Part shown: positions 45,063 to 53,992 of the stretch, piece by piece
Numbering within the stretch: position 1 is the stretch's first letter
How the letters are laid out: each line of letters opens with the position of its first letter
From: JAAFHB01 sp038236995
Lineage (GTDB): Bacteria > Bacteroidota > Bacteroidia > Bacteroidales > Prolixibacteraceae
Assembly (NCBI GenBank): GCA_038236995.1
Contig: JBBRZE010000010.1
Location: forward strand, 1 to 64,000
DNA length: 64,000 nt
Direction of reading: 5' to 3'
Notes under the pieces: model-generated
Told to the model about the DNA's origin: nothing
Databases searched by the model: none
What the model saw: only the letters and a program-made list of their open reading frames with translations
Translations under genes and position numbers: made by a program

Positions 45063-46004
45063 TCAATTTTGTTTTTCGGAAAATACGATTTCACCATAAC
45101 GAAAAATCGTATTTAAGTTCTTGTTTTTAAAATACTTGAATATGTTATCATCTGATTCAGATGAGGCAGCAAGCACAAAATCACCACCCCAGGCACCAAG
45201 TGATTTTACTGATCCGGAAAAATCACTGAAAAGCACTGTTTTTACCGGCTTTTGGTGGGTGATACCCGCGATTAATGCTTCATGTTCATTGATTTTCGAT
45301 TGAAAATTTTCAAGATTGGTTGACTTTTCGATGTCCAGCGTCAGATTTGAGATGTTGATGATATCCTGTGAATTAATATTTGTCAGCTCTAACTTTCGGA
45401 TGCTTTCTTTTGAGTTTTGCTTCTGATTCAGGTAAACAAAATAGAGATGTTGGTGGAACGAAGGATAAAAGTTAGCTTTCCGGTATTGTGGTTGATTGTC
45501 TTTCATCTCATAAATAATTGGATTCGAAGATCTTGCGCAGGCAATATCATATCCTGATCCATTAAATATCTGAAAATTCAGTTTGAATGGATCACAATCG
45601 GCCCAGTAAGCAATATTCGAAATTAGCGAACTGCTTGAACCCATGCCCCAATTGGGATCGAAATCCATCACTGAGGTGATCCGATACTCATATTTTGGTT
45701 CCAAAAAATTAGGATTCAATGCTTTTGCAGCAGCCAAAATCTTACGAAGCGTATCCGAAAGGCCGGTCTGATTTGTATTCGCAATTCGGAAGTCGGGGAG
45801 GAGTAGTGTCGCGGTAAACCATAAATCATTATTTATCATCGATTTCCATATTACGGAGGGAATTCCTTCATTTTCAACAACCGTCAGTTTTTGTCCAAAT
45901 CGTAATGGAATAGCAAGTGAAAGCGCACCTTTAAGGACGAGGTACTCACCCGATATCATTAGTTTTGAGCGCGATTCGAACGATTTAATTTTCAGTGAGT
46001 TCAT
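45063..46004 (-). CDS. GYDIA-type GHMP kinase, probable phosphomevalonate kinase
   Basis: A 313-residue GHMP kinase of the Bacteroidota type named after its GYDIA motif (SGYDIACA here). It starts with SKLMISGEYLVLKGALSLAI, has motif 2 NWGMGSSSSLISNIAYW, and ends with KSLGAWGGDFVLAA, which resembles the KSSGAGGGD motif of phosphomevalonate kinases. Phosphomevalonate kinase is the only step otherwise missing between HMG-CoA reductase and mvaD in this operon. That makes the role likely but not proven. The start overlaps the end of the HMG-CoA reductase gene by 4 bases. Confidence 0.78.
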   Translation of the reverse strand: MNSLKIKSFESRSKLMISGEYLVLKGALSLAIPLRFGQKLTVVENEGIPSVIWKSMINNDLWFTATLLLPDFRIANTNQTGLSDTLRKILAAAKALNPNFLEPKYEYRITSVMDFDPNWGMGSSSSLISNIAYWADCDPFKLNFQIFNGSGYDIACARSSNPIIYEMKDNQPQYRKANFYPSFHQHLYFVYLNQKQNSKESIRKLELTNINSQDIINISNLTLDIEKSTNLENFQSKINEHEALIAGITHQKPVKTVLFSDFSGSVKSLGAWGGDFVLAASSESDDNIFKYFKNKNLNTIFRYGEIVFSEKQN

Positions 46005-47308
46005 ATTTCCGCCCTGATTTTCTGAATAAATGCTTCGACGGTGGCGTATGAAACTGCCTTTTTGGAAAAATGACTGCGGGATTTCTCTGATTCCAAAGGA
46101 TTTGCGGATAATTGGTTTAGTATGTTTGAAAGATGCATTTTCATATGCCCAGCCTGTATTCCTGTCGTTATCAGCGATGCAATTGCAGCAAAGTTGCTGG
46201 CAAGTCCGGAAGCGGCGGCAATCATCATTAATTTTCGGGCATCCGGATATTTTAGAACAGCGAGCGAATTTTTCACGAAAGGATGAATTCCGGTAATTCC
46301 GCCAACAGTTCCGATCGCCAATGGTAGCTCCAACTCATATGTAAACGTTTTATCTGTAAGCCTTAAAGTGGTTAATCCTCTGTATTTTCCGGTTCTCGAA
46401 GCATAAGCATGAACAGACGCAGAGGTTGCTCTCCAGTCGTTACCCGTGGCCAAAAGTACGGCATCTATTCCGTTGAAAATCCCTTTATTGTGGGTCACAG
46501 CTCTCGAAATATCAAGGTTGGCAATATCAACTGATTGTTTAAACTTCGTTGCGAAAGCATTATATGAAAGCTCTTTGTTCCACCCTTCCAATTTCTCGAC
46601 AGGACATTCCAGCCAGCAGCGAACAATGCAGTCGGGTGTATAATTGGAGAGGATTGCCATGATTATTTCAACATTGTATTCACTGGTATTTAATTCATTG
46701 ATATTCTGCAATTCTGATGAGATCTTCTCAAGGCAGGTATTGATAAAATTCGCTCCCATCGCATCGGCCGTTTCGAATGAAACATCTACCTGGTAATAAT
46801 CAGGTAGTTCTTCTGTTTTATCAATGAGCTGAATAGCTGTAATACCACCGCCCCTTTGTCGCATTTTTTCGGTCAGGACATGTGTTGAAGCGAATAATTT
46901 TTCTCTGATTACCGGGAATAACTCCTTAATTAATTGCTGTTTGCCGTTCCACATAAAATGAACCTGCCCCTTTTTGGTCATACCCGGTACTGTTGCCTTA
47001 AATCCGCCACGTTCGGCCCAGAATTTGGCAGCTTTCGATGCTGCGGCTATCACAGAACACTCTTCTGTTACAAACGGTACAATGAATGTTTCATCATTAA
47101 TGACCATATTCGTGACTACTCCCATCGGAATCGGGAAATTTCCAATGTAATTTTCGATCATTTCGCTGTAAACCCGCTGTTGATTCTCATCAGGTGCACC
47201 ATAATCATCAAATCCCTGAGCTTCAGAGTTGGTTAAAAGCGAATTTTTAACGATGTAGTTGATCCTTTGTTCACGGTTCAATTTTGAAAATCCGGAAAAT
47301 AGGGCCAT
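46001..47308 (-). CDS. mvaA: class II hydroxymethylglutaryl-CoA reductase
   Basis: A 435-residue soluble enzyme interconverting HMG-CoA and mevalonate. It is the bacterial class II type, without a membrane anchor. Catalytic residues are in place: Glu in PFVTEECSVIAAAS, Lys in THNKGIFNGIDAVLLATGND (with the Asp at the end), and His in TTGIQAGHMKMH. ENYIGNFPIPMG and DAMGANFINT are the substrate-binding signatures, and GTVGGITGIHPF the cofactor loop. Class II enzymes are called degradative in Pseudomonas mevalonii, but here the mevalonate kinase-type genes downstream imply synthesis. NADH or NADPH preference cannot be set. Confidence 0.95.
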   Translation of the reverse strand: MALFSGFSKLNREQRINYIVKNSLLTNSEAQGFDDYGAPDENQQRVYSEMIENYIGNFPIPMGVVTNMVINDETFIVPFVTEECSVIAAASKAAKFWAERGGFKATVPGMTKKGQVHFMWNGKQQLIKELFPVIREKLFASTHVLTEKMRQRGGGITAIQLIDKTEELPDYYQVDVSFETADAMGANFINTCLEKISSELQNINELNTSEYNVEIIMAILSNYTPDCIVRCWLECPVEKLEGWNKELSYNAFATKFKQSVDIANLDISRAVTHNKGIFNGIDAVLLATGNDWRATSASVHAYASRTGKYRGLTTLRLTDKTFTYELELPLAIGTVGGITGIHPFVKNSLAVLKYPDARKLMMIAAASGLASNFAAIASLITTGIQAGHMKMHLSNILNQLSANPLESEKSRSHFSKKAVSYATVEAFIQKIRAEI

Positions 47309-47345
47309 ATATCTTATCTTAAGTATTTTAATTGAATGAATTGCT

Positions 47346-48401
47346 TTACCGCCTTGGAGCTTTTAAAGTGAGAAAGCTTTTAGCCATCCGGTAACCTTCG
47401 ATTTGGGCGGTGACGAATTGCTGTAAATCAGAATATTCACCCTGGCTATATTTTAGAAAAGCTGAAGCTTGCGCATAAATGGCTGGCAGAATTGACTTTT
47501 CAGTGAGATAAAAGCCGTCAAGGTAGTTTTTGATTCCGCCAGATATAATAAGTTGATTGCATACAAATTTTTCACCATCAAGGACCATTTCATTGATCAA
47601 ATTAACCATTTCTTCAGCTGTAACACCTATATTTACAAACGGTTGGTACAGTTCTTTCCTGCGAATCAAAGTACGATGCATTTCGACTTTCGAGAAATTA
47701 GTACCTCCAAAGGCCCCGAATTCAATAGCTGCAAGCGGGAGTTGAAGTAATCGCCGGATGCTCTGAGGACCAAACCCCTGGCCAACTTCCTTGACAATTA
47801 ATTGAAAATCAATTTTCTCTAAAAGCTTTTCAATAGTTTCGACCGGGGGATGGTGAATAATATTTCCTTCGGGCTGAACCCATTCCTGAAGTGGATTGAC
47901 ATGGATAATCAGTCCATCTGCTCTTAAATGTTCAACCAAACGCCTGATTTTATCAGTTTCATTTTTCTCGAGTATCTCCTCTATTTGGGCAATTCCCAAA
48001 TTTGCAAAGAGGGGAAAATCATCACCAATAATCGCACGGACATCGAAATCGTTGAAATAGGTATCCTCGTCCAACAGCGTTCTACAGGAACCTAATCCCA
48101 TACCCATTCCAAATTCTTTGCATGCCATCGCAAGATTACGGTTGATGGTTCCCGATAACTGATGGCCACCGGTCATGCTTGAAACCCACATCGGAACGTT
48201 CAATTTTTTGTTGGCAAATGTGATTTGTTTTGCAGGGTTTACAGGAAATCCCGAAATCATCGGTTCATAATAAAACCGGTTATCCGATTCATTTACCAAT
48301 GTTTGCGATTGAAGCGCCAGGTTAATATGATCAGATTTTCGTCCTGAATTATCAGGAATCGCCTGATTCTCACTTTTTTCTGCCTGATAAGATATTTCCA
48401 T
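47346..48401 (-). CDS. fni: type 2 isopentenyl-diphosphate isomerase
   Basis: A 351-residue FMN-dependent enzyme that interconverts IPP and DMAPP. The start has SGRKSDHINLAL with the family's RKxDH motif; FANKKLNVPMWVSSMTGGHQ, GMGLGSCR, HVNPLQEWVQPEGN and KEVGQGFG are the FMN- and substrate-binding segments of the (beta/alpha)8 barrel. It lies between the acyl-CoA dehydrogenase and HMG-CoA reductase genes, at the junction of the leucine and mevalonate parts of the operon, with gaps of 18 and 37 bases. Confidence 0.95.
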   Translation of the reverse strand: MEISYQAEKSENQAIPDNSGRKSDHINLALQSQTLVNESDNRFYYEPMISGFPVNPAKQITFANKKLNVPMWVSSMTGGHQLSGTINRNLAMACKEFGMGMGLGSCRTLLDEDTYFNDFDVRAIIGDDFPLFANLGIAQIEEILEKNETDKIRRLVEHLRADGLIIHVNPLQEWVQPEGNIIHHPPVETIEKLLEKIDFQLIVKEVGQGFGPQSIRRLLQLPLAAIEFGAFGGTNFSKVEMHRTLIRRKELYQPFVNIGVTAEEMVNLINEMVLDGEKFVCNQLIISGGIKNYLDGFYLTEKSILPAIYAQASAFLKYSQGEYSDLQQFVTAQIEGYRMAKSFLTLKAPRR

Positions 48402-48419
48402 GATAATTAAGAAATTAAG

Positions 48420-49562
48420 CTATAAAATATGGCGCGAAATGACCATTTTAAGTATCTCGGACGTCCCTTCGCCGATCTGGAGTAGCCGTTGATCGCGGTA
48501 AAATCTTTCTATGTGATTCTCCCTTAGAAGTCCGTAAGCTCCGTGTACCTGCAGTGACTCATCTGCCACTTCGCGGGCAATTTCGGAGCAATAGAGTTTT
48601 GATATAGCCGCCTGTCTTGCAAATGGTAAACCGGCATCTTTCAACCTGCAGGCATGATAAAGCGTATTACGGGCAAGTTCTATTTTGACTGCCATTTCTG
48701 CAAGTTTGAAAGATATTGCCTGAAACTCCGACAATGATTTGCCAAATTGTTTCCGTTTTTTAGAATAATCAACCGCCATCTCAAATGCACCCTGGGCGAG
48801 CCCAAGCCCTATCGCTGCAATCGAAAGTCTTCCGCCATCGAGGGTCGAAAGCATAATTTTCATCCCGTCACCACGATTGCCAAGCAGGTTCGATTCAGGA
48901 ACGGAGCAATTTTCAAACCGAAGTTCTCCGTTGTCAACAGCGCGCCACATCAGTTTTCCTTTGATCGGAATTGTGAAGTAGCCTGGCGTACTCCGATCAA
49001 CCAGTATTGCCGATAATTCTTTTTTACCATTTTTCTCATCGGTAATTGCCTGTAACGTTATTCCGGAGGCGATAGAAGAGGAGCTATTGGTTATGAACAT
49101 TTTAGAGCCATTGATCAACCACTGTCCATCGGCCAGTACAGCTTCAGTCTCAACTCCTTTGGCATCAGAACCTGCATTTTTTTCAGTCAGACCAAATGCC
49201 CAAAGTCTATCTCCTGTGCACAATTCCGGAAGGTAATTCACACGCTGTTCTTCTGTTCCATATGTATAAATAGGAGTGATTCCCAATGAGTTGTGAGCAG
49301 CAACAGTAGCTGCCGGTGAACTATCAACACGCGCAATCTCCTCCACGGCAATGATATACGAGAGATAATCCAGACCTTGTCCTCCATATTCTTTCGGCAG
49401 CGTTATTCCGAATAGTCCTTCTCTCCCCATTTGCCGAGCCAATTCTACCGGAAACTCCTCCTTTTCATCCTGCATTATTGCCAGGGGTTTGATCACACTT
49501 TCAGAAAACTCCCTGATTTTTTTTCTGTATTCAATATAGCGATCATCCAATAGTTCATTCAT
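48420..49562 (-). CDS. acyl-CoA dehydrogenase, probably isovaleryl/branched-chain
   Basis: A 380-residue FAD flavoprotein that oxidises an acyl-CoA to the 2-enoyl-CoA. Motifs are FGLTEKNAGSDA, WLINGSKMFITNS, RKQFGKSLSEFQAIS, HGAYGL and LQIGEGTSEI. The catalytic Glu sits in the EGTSEI motif, the short-chain/medium-chain arrangement. Isovaleryl-CoA dehydrogenases of the animal and LiuA type have Ala there and a Glu in helix G, which is Gly here (LDGGRLSIAA). Its operon says isovaleryl-CoA (leucine) but the sequence says a butyryl-like enzyme. Its start overlaps the MCC alpha stop by 4 bases. Confidence 0.85.
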   Translation of the reverse strand: MNELLDDRYIEYRKKIREFSESVIKPLAIMQDEKEEFPVELARQMGREGLFGITLPKEYGGQGLDYLSYIIAVEEIARVDSSPAATVAAHNSLGITPIYTYGTEEQRVNYLPELCTGDRLWAFGLTEKNAGSDAKGVETEAVLADGQWLINGSKMFITNSSSSIASGITLQAITDEKNGKKELSAILVDRSTPGYFTIPIKGKLMWRAVDNGELRFENCSVPESNLLGNRGDGMKIMLSTLDGGRLSIAAIGLGLAQGAFEMAVDYSKKRKQFGKSLSEFQAISFKLAEMAVKIELARNTLYHACRLKDAGLPFARQAAISKLYCSEIAREVADESLQVHGAYGLLRENHIERFYRDQRLLQIGEGTSEILKMVISRHIL

Positions 49563-51559
49563 AGTTTATCCTCCAAATATATGAGGGGCATCTGGTCCGT
49601 AACCTGTGCTCCCACATTAACAACAATTTTTTTCACTTTAGCGTCTCTAGGCGAGAGAATCCTGTTTTCTGATTTCATCGCTTCAATTATCATCATTAGG
49701 TCACCTTTTTTTATAATTTGATTTTTTTCAACGTTTATTTCCAATACTTTACCATGCAACGGGGACTTGATCTCACCAGTTTCAATGTTTGATGTGTTAC
49801 CTGAATTGACAATGGTTTCAGGGTAACTTTTTAATAGCCCGGGAAACGAAATCCGATATTGACTATTCTCGCAACTAATCCATATATTTTGAAGATCAGT
49901 AACGTAGGATAAATGCTTTGTATTTTCATCAATCTTAATGCTGATTCGGCCTTTTGAATCGCTGATTATTTTGAAGCAGTACACCGTTTCATTCAAAACG
50001 AATGCAGACTTAGTTTTGTTTCTGAGACTTAATCCGATATTCACTAATTTATCATCAATCTTAAACAGGATCGCAGGATCCGTGATTCGCCAATATCCAA
50101 TGTAATTCCATGGATCAGAAACATCGGGATGATCGTTCCTCTGGTATTTATTTTCGATAGAAAGGGCGATCAAATAAGGCAGATGAATGGGAATTAATTG
50201 ATTTATATAATTGTTAATTAATAATTTATGATTGTCATTACAGAATTCAACTGTAATGTTGTTTTGCTTGTAATCAGGATGAGCAAGAATTGCTTCCAGG
50301 TACTTTGTATTTGTTTCAGGACCAAGTATATCGATGCTTTTTATTTCGGTCCTGAGCAGTTTTATTGCACTTTCCCGATCCTTTTCCTTGGCAATCACCT
50401 TTATTAATAGCGGATCGAATTGATTCATTACTTGTTGTTTGCCGTTAATATCGGTCTCAATTCGCAGATTTGGATGTTCCGGAAGATTAGCAGAAAGCAC
50501 CGGAATAGAAGATGCCACGAAATTTTGCGAAGGATCTTCAGCATAAATTCTTAATTCGATGGCATGTCCGGTTACGGTTACCTCTTCTTGTGAAACAGAA
50601 AGCGGAAATCCTGAAGCAATCCGTATTTGCTCACTTACTATGTCAATTCCTGTTATTTCCTCGGTAACAGCATGTTCAACCTGAATCCGTGGATTCATTT
50701 CCATAAAGAAATAGCTTCCAGCACTATCAACAAGAAATTCAACGGTACCAGCCCCTGAATAATTGACTGCTTTTCCGATTTTTAAGGCAGCATCCAGAAT
50801 TTCAGTACGCAATTGGGTGGATAAAAAGATAGCCGGGGCTTCTTCAATGATTTTTTGATGATTGCGCTGAACGGAGCATTCTCGCTCGTATAAATGGATG
50901 ATATTATTAAAGATATCTCCTATTATCTGAACTTCAACATGACGTGCGTTTTGAATGTATTGTTCGATAAATAGCTCTCCGTTTCCAAAATAATTCAAAG
51001 CTGTGCGCGCTGATTTTTCAACTTGACTTTTAAGTTCCTCATGGTTATAGACCAATTCCATCCCTTTTCCGCCGCCACCGAATGAAGCTTTAATCAAAGC
51101 GGGAAATTGCAATTGATCTTCAGAACGATCAGAAGTTGGGAGATCAATAGTCTGGCTAAAAATGACAGGAATTCCAAGGCTTGCTACCAATGACTTAGCG
51201 GCTGGTTTGTTACCCATTAATCTCAATACTTCCGAACTGGGCCCAATAAAAATAATTTGATGCGCTTCGCATGCTTTTGCAAACGCCGGATTTTCGGAGA
51301 GAAACCCATATCCCGGGTGTATGGCTTGTGAACCTGTTGAAACAGCAATAGCTATGATCTTTTCAATATTCAAAAAGGTTGTACTTAGATCGCCGTCTCC
51401 AAGACTTACCGACTCGTCGGCCAGTTTCACGTAATCAGCTTCTTTTTCGGACTCTGTGTAAATAGCGACGGTCCTGATCGACAATTTCTTTGCCGAACGG
51501 ATTACTCTTAAGGCTATTTCACCTCTATTCGCTATTAATATTTTATCCAAAAATACCAT
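49559..51559 (-). CDS. methylcrotonyl-CoA carboxylase alpha (biotin carboxylase + biotin carrier)
   Basis: A 666-residue biotin enzyme. Residues 1-445 are the biotin carboxylase, starting DKILIANRGEIALRVIRSAK, with HPGYGFLSEN, the ATP-grasp loop KASFGGGGKGME, and EMNPRIQVEHAVTEE. The rest is a linker domain and a C-terminal biotin carrier with the biotin-attachment motif MIIEAMKSEN, in which the usual Met after the biotinyl Lys is Ser. It carries CO2 to the beta subunit, encoded two genes upstream. The propionyl-CoA carboxylase alpha alternative is less likely because the beta subunit is of the methylcrotonyl type. Confidence 0.88.
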   Translation of the reverse strand: MVFLDKILIANRGEIALRVIRSAKKLSIRTVAIYTESEKEADYVKLADESVSLGDGDLSTTFLNIEKIIAIAVSTGSQAIHPGYGFLSENPAFAKACEAHQIIFIGPSSEVLRLMGNKPAAKSLVASLGIPVIFSQTIDLPTSDRSEDQLQFPALIKASFGGGGKGMELVYNHEELKSQVEKSARTALNYFGNGELFIEQYIQNARHVEVQIIGDIFNNIIHLYERECSVQRNHQKIIEEAPAIFLSTQLRTEILDAALKIGKAVNYSGAGTVEFLVDSAGSYFFMEMNPRIQVEHAVTEEITGIDIVSEQIRIASGFPLSVSQEEVTVTGHAIELRIYAEDPSQNFVASSIPVLSANLPEHPNLRIETDINGKQQVMNQFDPLLIKVIAKEKDRESAIKLLRTEIKSIDILGPETNTKYLEAILAHPDYKQNNITVEFCNDNHKLLINNYINQLIPIHLPYLIALSIENKYQRNDHPDVSDPWNYIGYWRITDPAILFKIDDKLVNIGLSLRNKTKSAFVLNETVYCFKIISDSKGRISIKIDENTKHLSYVTDLQNIWISCENSQYRISFPGLLKSYPETIVNSGNTSNIETGEIKSPLHGKVLEINVEKNQIIKKGDLMMIIEAMKSENRILSPRDAKVKKIVVNVGAQVTDQMPLIYLEDKL

Positions 51560-51615
51560 TATTCTATTGATTAATAATATATTATGATTTTAGTGGTTGA
51601 TTGCAGATCTTTTGA

Positions 51616-52398
51616 TTACCATCTTGGATTTCTTTTCTCAAGAAAGGCTGAAAAACCTTCCTGTGCTTCGGGTGATACCCTGATCCGTGCCAGTAATTCA
51701 GGGATTTGCAGCATCTCCAGGGACATCGATTGATCGGTTAGGCTATTAATTAATCTTTTCGATTCGATCAATGCCAATCTGCCATTCGCCAGAATCTCCG
51801 AAACTATCGAAGTCAAATACAATTCCATGAATTCTGAAGATGGAAATGATTTATTAAGCAAGCCATATTTTACAGCATCCTTGCCATTGAAACTCATTGC
51901 AGAAAAGATAAGTGCTTTCAGATCGGAAGCATGTACTTTTTTGAGCAAATAAGGGGTAATAGACGCAGCTGCCATTCCAATACGTGTTTCGCTTAGCGAA
52001 AACTTTGCGTTGTCAATACAGTACGCAAGATCGCAAGCAGCAACGATACCGTTACCGCCACCAAAAACATTGCCATGAACGACTGCAATTACGATTTTAC
52101 TGCTGTCGTGGATCACTTTGAACAGGTTAGAAAGCGCTTTGCTCTCTTTTAAATTTTCCTCATCAGTGAGGCTAAAGGCCCTTTTCATCCAGTTCAGATC
52201 TGCACCCGAACAAAAAGATTTTCCTTGTCCCTTAATTAGGACAAGTCTTATTTCGCTGTTTTCCTCAATGTCTCCGAAAAAAGCGGACAATTCCCGAATC
52301 ATAATGTCATCCAAGGCATTATGAACATCGGGTCGTGCAAGCCAAAGTGTTGCAACCTGCCCGTTCAATTCTGTTGCTATTGTACTGAAATCTTTCAC
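51616..52398 (-). CDS. crotonase-family hydratase, probably methylglutaconyl-CoA hydratase
   Basis: A 260-residue crotonase-fold enzyme. The oxyanion-hole segments SFCSGADLNWMKR and VHGNVFGGGNGIVAACDLAY, and the catalytic-region FSLSETRIGMAAASITPYLL, match LiuC-type methylglutaconyl-CoA hydratases (SGADLNWM and the ISPY-like SITPY are typical). It would add water to 3-methylglutaconyl-CoA to give HMG-CoA. It lies between the two carboxylase genes, which make its substrate. A general enoyl-CoA hydratase is the alternative. Confidence 0.87.
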   Translation of the reverse strand: MKDFSTIATELNGQVATLWLARPDVHNALDDIMIRELSAFFGDIEENSEIRLVLIKGQGKSFCSGADLNWMKRAFSLTDEENLKESKALSNLFKVIHDSSKIVIAVVHGNVFGGGNGIVAACDLAYCIDNAKFSLSETRIGMAAASITPYLLKKVHASDLKALIFSAMSFNGKDAVKYGLLNKSFPSSEFMELYLTSIVSEILANGRLALIESKRLINSLTDQSMSLEMLQIPELLARIRVSPEAQEGFSAFLEKRNPRW

Positions 52399-52420
52399 TA
52401 TAAATTAGTTTAGGATATAT

Positions 52421-53989
52421 TTACATTCTAAAAATCCCATTCCTGGGCTCCGGAAATTTTTTGTTCGATGCAATAGAAATTGCCAGACCGACAATCTTCC
52501 TTGTATCGACCGGATCAATAATTCCGTCATCCCACAGCCTTGAAGTGCTGAAATATGCCGAACTCTCTTCTTCGAACTGGTCAATGAGGCTGGAGGTACT
52601 ATTCAGGTCGTTCCCTTTAATCGAATTCAGAACCTGCTGGGCCTGCTGTCCACCCATCACGCCAATCTTTGCTCCGGGCCACATAAACAGGAAATCAGGG
52701 TTATAGGCCCTTCCTGCCATTGCATAATTTCCTGCGCCAAACGAACCGCCGAAAATGACGGTTATTTTAGGCACTACAGCTGTTGCAACTGCATGGATAA
52801 GTTTGGCTCCGTTGCGGGCAATCCCTTCATGTTCATATTTCTTACCCACAATAAAGCCTGAAATATTCTGCAAGAAGAGAAGGGGTATTTTCCTGAAATT
52901 GCAGAGTTCGATAAAATGCGCCCCTTTCAGGGATGCTTCAGAGGTCAGAAATCCATTGTTAGCGATTATACCAACAGGTAATCCAAAGACTCTTGCATAG
53001 CCCGTCACAATGGTTTGGCCGTAGTTTTGTTTAAACTCCTCAAACTTGCTTCCATCGACTATTCGCGCAATAATCTGATAAATAGCTGCCGGTTTCTTTA
53101 AATCGGTGGGAGCGAGGCCATACAAATCAAATGGATCATACGCAGGTTCTTCCACCGAAACACTCTCAAAGTGCAGTGATTCGTTCCGGGGAATCAATTC
53201 AAAGATGTTGCGGCAAATCCGAATTGCATCTATTTCATTTTCTGCAAGATGATCAGCAACTCCCGAAATTCCTGTGTGAACGAAGGCGCCACCCAGCTCT
53301 TCGGCTGTGACCTCTTCGCCGGTCGCAGCCTTCACCAATGGCGGTCCTCCAATGAAGATCGTTCCCTGGTTTTTAACGATGATGGTCTCGTCGCTCATTG
53401 CTGGAACGTAAGCGCCTCCGGCGGTACACGATCCCATAACAATGGATACCTGCGGAATGCCGGCTGCTGACATTTGCGACTGATTGTAGAAAATGCGACC
53501 GAATCCGTCCTGATCTGGAAATATCCGCGATTGTTCGGGTAAAAAGATTCCCCCTGAATCGACTAAATACACACATGGCAGGTGATTTTTCAACGCAATC
53601 TCCTGACCTCGTAAATGTTTTTTTACCGTCTCTTTGATGTAGGTTCCCCCTTTGACTGTTGCATCATTGGCAATGATCATACACAATTTCCCATGAATCT
53701 TTCCGATCCCAGTAATAATGCCGGCTGAAGGAAACTGATTATCGTATTGTCCATATGCAGCCAAAACCGAAAGCTCCAGAAAAGGGGTTTTCTCGTCGAT
53801 CAATAACTCAATCCGGCTTCTTGCATCCAGTTTTCCGCGAAACCGATGTTTGATAACCGCCGAATCTTCCCCGCGATTGATAACACTTTTCATCGTTGAA
53901 CGATAAGTGTCTATCAGTCTTGAATAGGAGGCAACGTTGTCCTTGAACTGATTGTCATTGGTGTCGATATTTGATTTGATCCGCTTCAT
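52421..53989 (-). CDS. methylcrotonyl-CoA carboxylase beta (carboxyltransferase)
   Basis: A 522-residue carboxyltransferase subunit. It has the methylcrotonyl-type signatures YLVDSGGIFLPEQSRIFPD, GFGRIFYNQSQMSAAGIPQV and MGSCTAGGAYVPAMSDE, and IIVKNQGTIFIGGPPLVKAATGEEV; the second crotonase-like half has FLQNISGFIVGKKYE, GAGNYAMAGRAY and FMWPGAKIGVMGGQQA. Together with the alpha subunit it makes 3-methylglutaconyl-CoA from 3-methylcrotonyl-CoA. The upstream dehydrogenase E1 gene ends 3 bases before its start codon. Confidence 0.93.
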   Translation of the reverse strand: MKRIKSNIDTNDNQFKDNVASYSRLIDTYRSTMKSVINRGEDSAVIKHRFRGKLDARSRIELLIDEKTPFLELSVLAAYGQYDNQFPSAGIITGIGKIHGKLCMIIANDATVKGGTYIKETVKKHLRGQEIALKNHLPCVYLVDSGGIFLPEQSRIFPDQDGFGRIFYNQSQMSAAGIPQVSIVMGSCTAGGAYVPAMSDETIIVKNQGTIFIGGPPLVKAATGEEVTAEELGGAFVHTGISGVADHLAENEIDAIRICRNIFELIPRNESLHFESVSVEEPAYDPFDLYGLAPTDLKKPAAIYQIIARIVDGSKFEEFKQNYGQTIVTGYARVFGLPVGIIANNGFLTSEASLKGAHFIELCNFRKIPLLFLQNISGFIVGKKYEHEGIARNGAKLIHAVATAVVPKITVIFGGSFGAGNYAMAGRAYNPDFLFMWPGAKIGVMGGQQAQQVLNSIKGNDLNSTSSLIDQFEEESSAYFSTSRLWDDGIIDPVDTRKIVGLAISIASNKKFPEPRNGIFRM

Positions 53990-53992
53990 AAC

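Noticed and set aside
46001..47308. Degradative role for the class II HMG-CoA reductase
   Set aside because: The downstream GHMP kinases, diphosphomevalonate decarboxylase and IPP isomerase imply synthesis of mevalonate, not its consumption.
49559..53989. Propionyl-CoA or acetyl-CoA carboxylase for the two carboxylase genes
   Set aside because: The beta subunit has the methylcrotonyl-type signatures and the pair flanks a methylglutaconyl-CoA hydratase-like gene.
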